Shown piece by piece: positions 1-5,980 of a stretch of DNA of 12,893 nucleotides. The first letter of the stretch is position 1; every line of letters starts with the position of its first letter. Both the position numbers and the translations under genes were made by a program. The DNA comes from an uncultured Pseudogracilibacillus sp. (GTDB lineage: Bacteria; Bacillota; Bacilli; Bacillales; Amphibacillaceae): positions 1-12,893 of the forward strand of contig CALJVC010000005.1 of assembly GCA_937974845.1 (NCBI GenBank). The letters are read 5' to 3'. The notes below the pieces were generated by a model, which worked only from the letters and a program-made list of their open reading frames with translations, did not search any database and was not told the DNA's origin.

Positions 1-8
1 ACTAAAAA

Positions 9-46
9 AGCATGGAAGCTAAAGGAAATTCCTCTGCTTCCATGCT
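9..46 (-). terminator. Terminator of the opuA operon, probably bidirectional
   Basis: An 11-bp perfect stem (9-19 with 36-46, AGCATGGAAGC / GCTTCCATGCT) encloses a loop that itself contains a small AGGA/TCCT stem (23-26 with 30-33). On the minus strand it is followed by a run of six T (complement of 4-9). On the plus strand it is followed by seven T (48-54). It sits just downstream of the opuAA stop codon, so it ends the opuA transcript. The plus-strand T run suggests it also stops transcripts coming from the left. Confidence 0.85.
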
Positions 47-79
47 CTTTTTTTAGGGAATACATACGTCATTTTTAGC

Positions 80-1282
80 TTACGCTTGTCCATTCCCATT
101 TAAATCCTCTGAAATTAACCCTGCTAATACGTGTACCCGTAAAATAATACCGAGTAATTGACGACGATTATTCACGACCGCTAACGGATAATTCGTGTCG
201 AGGGACTTAGGAATTAATTCGTTAACATACTCATCTTCACGAACAAATTCTATATCCGTGCGAATAATGTCCGATACTTTCTCATCCCTTTTAATAGCCT
301 TGACAGCATCGTCTACAGTAATAATACCGATAACCCGTTCCTCGTCATCCGTCACAAATATGCTCGATATACTATGTTCTTTCATAAGTCGAACGGCAGC
401 TTTTGCTGTATCCTTGGTAGAAAGCGTCGCCCTCGGCTCAATCATAATGTGCTCCGCTTGGAAAACTTTTGATCGGTCGATATCCTGAACGAAATCGACG
501 ATATAATCATTAACGGGTTGATCGATAATTTCTTCCGGTGTACCAATTTGTACCACATGGCCATCCTTCATAACCGCGATACGGTCACCTAGCTTAAAGG
601 CCTCGTTCACATCGTGGGTAATAAAGATAATCGTCTTTTTCAGCTTTTTTTGTAAGCGAATTAACTCCGACTGCATTTCTCGACGAATGAGCGGGTCCAA
701 AGCGCTGAAAGGCTCGTCCATTAATAAAATATCTGGATCATTCGCTAAGGCACGGGCAATGCCTACCCGTTGTTGCATACCACCCGACAGCTGTTGCGGG
801 TATTGATCTTCATAACCCTCAAGGCCAACTAGCTTAATATTTTCTAAAGCGATAGCCCGACGTTTTTCCTTTGGCATCTTTTGCACTTCAAGCCCGTATT
901 CTACATTTTCTAAAACCGTTCGGTGATCGAACAGACCGAAATGCTGAAAGACCATAGCAATTTTTTCCTGACGAATACGTTTTAACTCCTCAGCACTAGA
1001 TTTCGTAATATCGATTCCATCGATTTTCACCGAACCGCTCGTCGGCCGATGCAATAAATTAAAACACCGGATTAAGGTTGACTTCCCACTTCCGGAAAGT
1101 CCCATAACGACGAAAACCTCACCTTCCTTAACTGATAAAGAGGCGTTATATACCCCGACGGTATGTCCGGTTTCATGTAAAATCTCTTCCTTACTCTTCC
1201 CTTGTTCAATCAAGGGTAAAATCGACGCTGGGTTTTTTCCGAAAATTTTCGAAACCTTCTCTAACTGCACTTTCACTGTCAT
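80..1282 (-). CDS. opuAA: Glycine betaine/proline-type ABC transporter ATPase with tandem CBS domains
   Basis: This is the ATP-hydrolysing subunit of an osmoprotectant importer, acting on the inner face of the membrane with OpuAB and OpuAC. The 400 residues match the usual OpuAA/ProV length. Visible motifs are Walker A GLSGSGKST (61-69), Q-loop Gln113, signature LSGGMQQR (165-172), Walker B ILLMDEP (185-191) and switch His223. Two CBS modules follow at about 274-390. In OpuA-type transporters these domains sense ionic strength or cyclic-di-AMP; that role here is inferred from the family. The ATG overlaps the opuAB stop by 4 bp (ATGA), and a GGAGGA site lies 7 nt upstream, so translation is probably coupled to the permease. 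The substrate could be glycine betaine, proline betaine or a similar compound; sequence alone does not settle this. Confidence 0.95.
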   Translation of the reverse strand: MTVKVQLEKVSKIFGKNPASILPLIEQGKSKEEILHETGHTVGVYNASLSVKEGEVFVVMGLSGSGKSTLIRCFNLLHRPTSGSVKIDGIDITKSSAEELKRIRQEKIAMVFQHFGLFDHRTVLENVEYGLEVQKMPKEKRRAIALENIKLVGLEGYEDQYPQQLSGGMQQRVGIARALANDPDILLMDEPFSALDPLIRREMQSELIRLQKKLKKTIIFITHDVNEAFKLGDRIAVMKDGHVVQIGTPEEIIDQPVNDYIVDFVQDIDRSKVFQAEHIMIEPRATLSTKDTAKAAVRLMKEHSISSIFVTDDEERVIGIITVDDAVKAIKRDEKVSDIIRTDIEFVREDEYVNELIPKSLDTNYPLAVVNNRRQLLGIILRVHVLAGLISEDLNGNGQA

Positions 1283-2139
1283 TGTTCAATCCTCCGATGT
1301 TTCTGGAATCTGTCGGCAACTCCATTTGTAATTCGGTCGATAATAATAGCTAAGAAAACGATACTAATCCCTGCTTCAAAGCCAAGGGCAATATCGATGC
1401 GGTTGATCGACACAAGGACTTGCTCTCCTAAACCTGAGGCCCCAACCATCGACGCAATAACTACCATTGAAAGAGCCATCATCGTCGTCTGGTTGACCCC
1501 TGCCATGATTGTCGGCAAGGCTTGCGGTAATTGGACCTTCCGCAACACTTGTCCCTTCGAAGAACCGAAGGAAAGAGCCGATTCAATCACCTCATCGTCA
1601 ACTTGACGAATTGCTAACTCCGTCAACCGAATCACCGGGGGTGTAGCATAAATTAAGGTTGCGAAGACCGCTGAAACGTTACCCAAACCAAAGAAGAAAA
1701 TTCCTGGTATAAGGTAGACGAAACTTGGCATCGTCTGCATCGCATCGAGAATAGGTTGAATAATTTTCGATACTACTTTATTAAAGGCCATCCAGATTCC
1801 AATCGGAATTCCGATCAATAATGCGATGGCTACCGCTGTAACGATAATTGCAATCGTCGTCATCATATCTTCCCATAGACCAAAGGAGCCAATGAGAAAA
1901 ATAAATATGGCAAACATAATACCAGTCATCACATTTTTAAAATACCAACCTAAAGCAAATATAATCAGAACAAAAAGCCACCAAGGCATGCTTACTAACA
2001 CAAGCTCAATCCCATTCATCGTTTTAGATGAAAGGAGTGAAATAAAATCGAAGAAATTAGCAAAGTTTTTCGCTAAATAATTCACAAAATCTTCTACATA
2101 CTTACCTAATGCTAACGTAATTTCAGGAAAATCATCCAT
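1279..2139 (-). CDS. opuAB: Glycine betaine/proline-type ABC transporter permease
   Basis: This is the membrane subunit of the osmoprotectant importer, 286 residues and close to the usual OpuAB/ProW size. An N-terminal amphipathic stretch (about 1-45) precedes hydrophobic segments near 50-66, 70-88, 93-118, 140-165, 220-236 and 250-268. The EAA-type coupling loop that contacts the ATPase is visible at about 186-217 (ESALSFGSSKGQ then LPQALPTIMAG). The start is fixed by an in-frame TGA two codons upstream of the ATG. No good ribosome site lies at normal distance. The nearest AAGGA is 25 nt upstream, and a 7-bp direct repeat lies between it and the start (see the repeat entry). It follows opuAC by 64 bp and overlaps opuAA by 4 bp. 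Confidence 0.94.
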   Translation of the reverse strand: MDDFPEITLALGKYVEDFVNYLAKNFANFFDFISLLSSKTMNGIELVLVSMPWWLFVLIIFALGWYFKNVMTGIMFAIFIFLIGSFGLWEDMMTTIAIIVTAVAIALLIGIPIGIWMAFNKVVSKIIQPILDAMQTMPSFVYLIPGIFFFGLGNVSAVFATLIYATPPVIRLTELAIRQVDDEVIESALSFGSSKGQVLRKVQLPQALPTIMAGVNQTTMMALSMVVIASMVGASGLGEQVLVSINRIDIALGFEAGISIVFLAIIIDRITNGVADRFQKHRRIEQ

Positions 2140-2163
2140 GATTCACTGCTAGGGCAGATTCAC
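2140..2163. repeat. 7-bp direct repeat between opuAC and opuAB
   Basis: GATTCAC occurs at 2140-2146 and again at 2157-2163, separated by the 10-bp TGCTAGGGCA. On the coding strand this reads GTGAATC, ten bases, GTGAATC, then the opuAB ATG. Removing one 17-bp unit would place AAGGA eight nt before the ATG, the normal spacing. The layout therefore looks like a small insertion or duplication in the leader of opuAB. Confidence 0.7.
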
Positions 2164-2203
2164 ATCCTTATATTAAATTTTCTCTCTAAACTTAAAGCAA
2201 AAC

Positions 2204-3211
2204 TTATAAACTCTCTTTTACTGCTTCCGCAACTTCTTCTGAAACCCATTCGGTCCAGACATCTTCATACTCCTGTAACCACCAATGGGCAGCTTCTTCA
2301 TGGTCGACATCCTCTTCAATCATATATAAAAGGGCTGCCTCCGTTAATTCCGCACTCGTATGGTAATTAGATAAAAACTCAACGACTTCCGGTGCTTGTT
2401 CAGGTAAATCCTTATGCACAGCAATCGTCACATCGTTCGGTGGGAATTCCGTCGCTGCTGATTCTTCCCAAGTTTCCTTATCGTAAGGATCCTCCTCTAA
2501 TAAGATAAGGTCATATTTAGCCGTTACAGAAGTCGGTGCCCAATAGTAGCCGACCCAACCTTCACCTTTGTTATACGCATCTACTAAAGAGGCGATAATA
2601 GCCGAATCCGATCCAGGCATAAAGTTGTTAAAGGATTCATCTAAGCCATAGGTATCGAACTTCTGATTAATATATTGGCTTACTTCCCAACCACTTGGTG
2701 CATTAATAATGCGTCCTTTTTTCGGGTCTTCTGGATCTTTAAAAATCTCCGGATATTTCTTCAAATCTTCAACCGTTCGTAAATCCGGTGCTAACGGTTC
2801 AATTCCACGTTCTTCATCCCCTTCGATGACGTAAGCAGGAACAAACAATCCTTGCTCATTATCATTGAAGTTAACACCTAATTCGACAATATCACCAGCT
2901 TCTAAAGCGTCTTCATATATCTCTTTGATATTATCGGTCCAGGCCTCCATATATACATGAATATCTGCATTTCTCAAGCCTTGAAAGGTCGTTGCTGTAG
3001 AACCTGTCATTACGTCCGTATCTACACCAAAACCTTCTTCAATAATTGTCTGCGCAATCGTATTATGAACACGCATACTATCCCAACCAGCATCAGCGAA
3101 AATTATCTCATCAAGCGCCTTTGCTGTATCCTTGTCACCTCCATCATCACCACATGCAGCTAAAACTACAATAAAAAGTGAGATGAAAATGAGACTGACA
3201 TATTTTTTCAC
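2204..3211 (-). CDS. opuAC: Glycine betaine-type ABC transporter substrate-binding lipoprotein
   Basis: This is the extracellular, membrane-anchored binding protein of the importer. I start it at the GTG at 3211 because a strong GGGAGGA lies about 9-10 nt upstream. The ATG at 3229 overlaps that ribosome site and would add six residues (MGGLLV). From the GTG, a basic start (MKKY) and a hydrophobic stretch lead to the lipobox LAAC, so Cys20 should be lipidated after signal cleavage. The mature protein has the OpuAC/ProX fold signature GWDS (Trp43) and further Trp residues at SGWEVS (Trp175) and GYYWAP (Trp224) that could form the aromatic cage for a quaternary amine. It is 335 residues, longer than B. 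subtilis OpuAC and closer to E. coli ProX. It is the first gene of the operon, whereas in the B. subtilis opuA operon the binding-protein gene is last. Confidence 0.93.
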   Translation of the reverse strand: MKKYVSLIFISLFIVVLAACGDDGGDKDTAKALDEIIFADAGWDSMRVHNTIAQTIIEEGFGVDTDVMTGSTATTFQGLRNADIHVYMEAWTDNIKEIYEDALEAGDIVELGVNFNDNEQGLFVPAYVIEGDEERGIEPLAPDLRTVEDLKKYPEIFKDPEDPKKGRIINAPSGWEVSQYINQKFDTYGLDESFNNFMPGSDSAIIASLVDAYNKGEGWVGYYWAPTSVTAKYDLILLEEDPYDKETWEESAATEFPPNDVTIAVHKDLPEQAPEVVEFLSNYHTSAELTEAALLYMIEEDVDHEEAAHWWLQEYEDVWTEWVSEEVAEAVKESL

Positions 3212-3259
3212 TACTAAAAGTCCTCCCATAAATAAAAAAATATTAAATTATTGTCAACT

Positions 3260-3282
3260 TGTACTTGATAGTACAGTGTACA
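3260..3282. promoter_or_regulatory. Operator-like inverted repeat at the opuAC transcription start
   Basis: TGTACT (3260-3265), four bases, then AGTACA (3270-3275) form a perfect inverted repeat. A third TGTACA half-site lies at 3277-3282. The block covers the expected transcription start just downstream of the proposed -10 box, a good position for a repressor. Related operons in Bacillus are controlled by GbsR/OpcR (MarR-like) repressors. That one of these binds here is inference. Confidence 0.5.
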
Positions 3283-3310
3283 TACTAACAAACTATCGAT
3301 ATTATGTAAA
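3282..3310 (-). promoter_or_regulatory. Likely sigma-A promoter of the opuA operon
   Basis: On the minus strand, TTTACA (-35, complement of 3305-3310) and TAGTAT (-10, complement of 3282-3287) are separated by 17 bp. Each matches the consensus at 4-5 of 6 positions. Transcription would start near 3275, giving a leader of about 65 nt to the GTG. A second, more upstream candidate is TTGTCA-17-TACAAA (about 3364-3392). The -35 overlaps a cre-like sequence at 3305-3318. Confidence 0.5.
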
Positions 3311-3318
3311 CCGTTTCT
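3304..3318. promoter_or_regulatory. cre-like site overlapping the opuA -35 region
   Basis: ATGTAAACCGTTTCT contains TGTAAACCGTTTCT, which fits the CcpA-site consensus TGWAANCGNTNWCA at 9 of its 11 specified positions. It overlaps the proposed -35 box. The same 15-mer with one change (ATGTAAACCCTTTCT) lies upstream of odhA at 8964-8978. CcpA binding is inference. Confidence 0.35.
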
Positions 3319-3434
3319 GAGGTTTTTTAATATTTGATAGACAATCTTTCATTTGCCTTTTGTTTTGTAAGGAATACTCCATATTTTGACAACTTTTTCT
3401 TCCTTTCTTTCCCTCAAATGATCTTTGTAAATAA

Positions 3435-3466
3435 AAAACTATCCTTCTTTAGTGAAGGATAGTTTT
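3435..3466 (-). terminator. Terminator of murG
   Basis: A 13-bp perfect stem (3435-3447 with 3454-3466, AAAACTATCCTTC / GAAGGATAGTTTT) has a 6-nt loop. On the minus strand it is followed by a T run (complement of 3433-3438). It begins about 10 bp past the murG stop codon. Confidence 0.88.
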
Positions 3467-3475
3467 ATGGATCAT

Positions 3476-4552
3476 TTATTTTCTTTTAGCTAATTGTTCA
3501 ATTAAAGTTAACACTTCTTTTCGTGAAGCTCGGTAATTATAGGCCTGCATCCTTTCACGTATCGTATTTTTCTCTTCGTTTAATTGATCGATTGCCTCGA
3601 CTAAACGATGAGGTGTTAAAGCCTCTTCTTCTAATACATGGGCTACCCCTTTCTCGTGAAAGGATTGGGCATTGTCAATTTGGTCTCCCCGACTCGCACC
3701 TAAAGATAAAGGAATGAGGAGCATCGGTAGCTGTAAGGCTAAAAGTTCAAAGATTGCATTGGCTCCCGCTCGGGAAATAACAAGATCCGTTATAGCGAAC
3801 AAATGTTTTAATTCGTCCTTAACATATTCGAATTGTACATAGCCCTTTTGTTTTAATGTGTCGTCTACATTCCCTTTTCCACACAAATGAATAATTTGGT
3901 AACGTGGTAATAATTCCGGCAAGGCCTTTCTCAAATTTTCATTTATCTTCTGTGACCCACTACTACCACCCATGACTAGAAGAACTGGCTTTTTTTGTGA
4001 AAAGTTTGTCAAACGTTCACCGTTAAGCCGGTCCCCTTGAAACAACTCTTCCCGGATGATTGGACCTATGTAGCGGACATCTTTTTTCTTTACATAGTCG
4101 ACCGTTTCAGGAAAGGTCGTCAACATAACCTGCACAAAAGGTGCTGCCAGACGGTTGGCAAGGCCTGGGGTTAAGTCCGATTCGTGAATAATAGTTGGAA
4201 TTCGGTGGAAGCGACTTGCGACCACAACTGGTACCGATACAAAACCACCTTTAGAAAAAATAACCTTTGGTTTCCTTTTTCTTAAAATATTCCAAGCCTG
4301 TAAAGTTCCTTTCGCTACTTTAAAAGGGTCTTTAAAATTTTCCTTAGACATATATCGGCGTAACTTTCCAGTTGAGATTGGAAAGTATTCTACACCATCT
4401 AAGGCTTGAATTAACTCCCGTTCAATTCCGTCATAGGAACCGATATAATCTACCTGCCATCCCTTTTCTAAAAAATGTGGAATCAAGGCCAAATTGACCA
4501 TGACATGACCTGCTGTACCGCCACCGGTAAAGGCAATACGCTTTTCTTTCAT
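3476..4552 (-). CDS. murG: UDP-GlcNAc:lipid I N-acetylglucosaminyltransferase (MurG), staphylococcal-like type
   Basis: MurG transfers GlcNAc from UDP-GlcNAc to lipid I to make lipid II, the peptidoglycan precursor, at the inner face of the membrane. The 358-residue protein has two Rossmann-like (GT-B) halves. The N-terminal glycine loop is GGGTAGH (10-16), where many MurGs have GGTGGH. FSKGGFVSVPVVVA lies at 99-112. HESD (123-126) replaces the common HEQN. The C-terminal half has GGSSGSQ (195-201), ISRAGANAIFEL (259-270, UDP-sugar site) and RGDQ (288-291). KLRRY, SKGGFVSVPV and HESDLTPGLAN match my memory of Staphylococcus MurG better than B. subtilis MurG. A GAGG lies 8 nt before the ATG. 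The gene stands alone with its own promoter and terminator, not in the mur/fts cluster, so it could be the only MurG (as in Staphylococcus) or a second copy. Confidence 0.93.
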   Translation of the reverse strand: MKEKRIAFTGGGTAGHVMVNLALIPHFLEKGWQVDYIGSYDGIERELIQALDGVEYFPISTGKLRRYMSKENFKDPFKVAKGTLQAWNILRKRKPKVIFSKGGFVSVPVVVASRFHRIPTIIHESDLTPGLANRLAAPFVQVMLTTFPETVDYVKKKDVRYIGPIIREELFQGDRLNGERLTNFSQKKPVLLVMGGSSGSQKINENLRKALPELLPRYQIIHLCGKGNVDDTLKQKGYVQFEYVKDELKHLFAITDLVISRAGANAIFELLALQLPMLLIPLSLGASRGDQIDNAQSFHEKGVAHVLEEEALTPHRLVEAIDQLNEEKNTIRERMQAYNYRASRKEVLTLIEQLAKRK

Positions 4553-4616
4553 CCTGCGTCCCTCGCTTTAGTTTTACGATTTAACCCTTACATCTCTAAT
4601 TTATGTATGATTGTGC

Positions 4617-4630
4617 AAACTTATAAGTTT
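4617..4630. repeat. 14-bp perfect palindrome in the murG leader
   Basis: AAACTTATAAGTTT is perfectly self-complementary. It lies about 20 bp downstream of the expected murG transcription start and 65 bp before the ATG, so it could be a protein-binding site. As RNA it has no loop and would be a poor hairpin. Function unknown. Confidence 0.4.
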
Positions 4631-4654
4631 AGCTCTTTTCATCTACCCTCGTTT

Positions 4655-4683
4655 ATTATAATGGACTTTACTAGCTTTGTCGT
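4655..4683 (-). promoter_or_regulatory. Likely sigma-A promoter of murG
   Basis: On the minus strand, ACGACA (-35, complement of 4678-4683, 4 of 6 matches) and a perfect TATAAT (-10, complement of 4655-4660) are separated by 17 bp. It lies just after the odhAB terminator and about 95 bp before the murG ATG. murG therefore appears to be transcribed on its own. Confidence 0.7.
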
Positions 4684-4707
4684 CTCTGAAAGACATTTTG
4701 AAAATAA

Positions 4708-4741
4708 AAAAGATGCCGGTAAACGACTACCGGCATCTTTT
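4708..4741 (-). terminator. Terminator of odhAB
   Basis: A 14-bp perfect, GC-rich-core stem (4708-4721 with 4728-4741, AAAAGATGCCGGTA / TACCGGCATCTTTT) has the 6-nt loop AACGAC. On the minus strand a T-rich tract follows (complement of 4701-4710). It starts about 15 bp past the odhB stop codon. Confidence 0.9.
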
Positions 4742-4756
4742 ATCAGCTTGTTTATC

Positions 4757-5980
4757 TTATCCTTGGAGTAATAAATCGTAAGGATCTTCAATCATTTCTT
4801 TAATGCGGACTAAGAACTGAACAGCTTCCTTACCATCAACGATTCGGTGGTCATAGGATAAGGCTAAGTACATCATCGGACGTACTTCGATAGAATCATC
4901 TGGCATAACTACTGGACGCTTCACGATGTTGTGCATACCTAAGATACCAACTTGTGGAGCGTTTAAGATAGGTGTAGACATCATCGAGCCAAAGATTCCA
5001 CCGTTAGTAATTGTAAAGGATCCACCCTGCAAGTCGTCAAGGCCTAGCTTGTTCTCACGAGCTAAAGAACCTAAACGGGCAATTTCACGTTCGATTCCAG
5101 CAAAGTCTAATTTATCTGCATCGCGAACGACCGGTACGACTAGACCATCATCGGTTGATACAGCGATACCGATGTCGTAAAACTCTTTGATAAGTAAGTC
5201 CTTTCCATCGATCTCTGCGTTTAATAGAGGGAACTCTTTTAAAGCAGCAACAGTGGCCTTAGTAAAGAAGGACATGAAACCTAGTTTAATGTCATTCTTA
5301 GCCATGAATTGCTCTTGACGTTCTTTACGTAAGTTAATTACAGCTGACATATCTACTTCGTTGAATGTCGTTAACATAGCTGCTGTGTGCTGTGCTTCTA
5401 CTAAACGCTTCGCAATCGTCTGACGACGACGGGACATTCTTTCTCGACGAATTGGTTTTTCTGGTGTTCCAGCTGCCTCCGCCTGAGCTGCCTTTGGTGC
5501 TGGAGCAGAAGCTGCACGGCTTACATCCTCAGGACGTACTCGACCTAATGGGTCAGTCGTTGGAACTTCAGATAAGTCAATTCCTTTTTCTCTAGCTAAC
5601 TTTCTCGCTGCAGGTGAAGCTACGACATCTTGATCTTGAGAAGCTGCTGCCGGTGCTTCTTCTGCCTGTGGCTGAGCTTCTTCCTTCGCTTCAGCTGCCG
5701 GTGCCTCTTCTTGAGGAGCACTCTCTGCTGCTGGTGTAGCCTCTCCACTCTCGTCTACCTTTGCAATCGTTTCGCCGACGTTAACGTCGTCACCTTCTTC
5801 AAATAATAATTCGGCAATGACACCAGAATAATCGGTGTTAACTTCAACGTTAACCTTATCGGTTTCTAACTCAACGACTGGGTCACCTTTTTCAACACGA
5901 TCACCCGGCTTAACTAACCACTCTGCAATCGTACCTTCCGTAATAGATTCCGCCAGTTCTGGAACTTTAATTTCCTTCAC
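4757..5980 (-). CDS. odhB: 2-oxoglutarate dehydrogenase E2, dihydrolipoyl succinyltransferase
   Basis: This is the core subunit of the 2-oxoglutarate dehydrogenase complex of the TCA cycle. It moves the succinyl group from E1 to CoA by way of a lipoyl arm. Domains in order are: a lipoyl domain (1-76) with the lipoylated Lys42 in ETDKVNVEV; an Ala/Pro/Glu-rich flexible linker (about 78-115); an E3/E1-binding domain (about 118-155, SPAARKLAREKG to GRVRPEDV); and the acyltransferase domain (about 178-407) with active-site SYDHRIVDG (His378, Asp382). Its 407 residues are slightly under the B. subtilis length. The start is a GTG with GGAGG 8 nt upstream, inside the end of odhA; the frames overlap by 14 bp, suggesting coupled translation. 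No E3 (lpd) gene is nearby, as is usual because E3 is shared with pyruvate dehydrogenase. Confidence 0.96.
   Translation of the reverse strand: MKEIKVPELAESITEGTIAEWLVKPGDRVEKGDPVVELETDKVNVEVNTDYSGVIAELLFEEGDDVNVGETIAKVDESGEATPAAESAPQEEAPAAEAKEEAQPQAEEAPAAASQDQDVVASPAARKLAREKGIDLSEVPTTDPLGRVRPEDVSRAASAPAPKAAQAEAAGTPEKPIRRERMSRRRQTIAKRLVEAQHTAAMLTTFNEVDMSAVINLRKERQEQFMAKNDIKLGFMSFFTKATVAALKEFPLLNAEIDGKDLLIKEFYDIGIAVSTDDGLVVPVVRDADKLDFAGIEREIARLGSLARENKLGLDDLQGGSFTITNGGIFGSMMSTPILNAPQVGILGMHNIVKRPVVMPDDSIEVRPMMYLALSYDHRIVDGKEAVQFLVRIKEMIEDPYDLLLQG

Noticed and set aside
195..488. Plus-strand ORF of 97 codons opposite opuAA
   Set aside because: It lies wholly inside the CBS region of opuAA, has no ribosome site or recognisable protein features, and is an antisense shadow.
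4475..4771. Plus-strand ORF of 98 codons across the murG start and the murG-odhB gap
   Set aside because: It runs through the murG promoter and the odhAB terminator hairpin, lacks a ribosome site, and its composition does not look like a protein.
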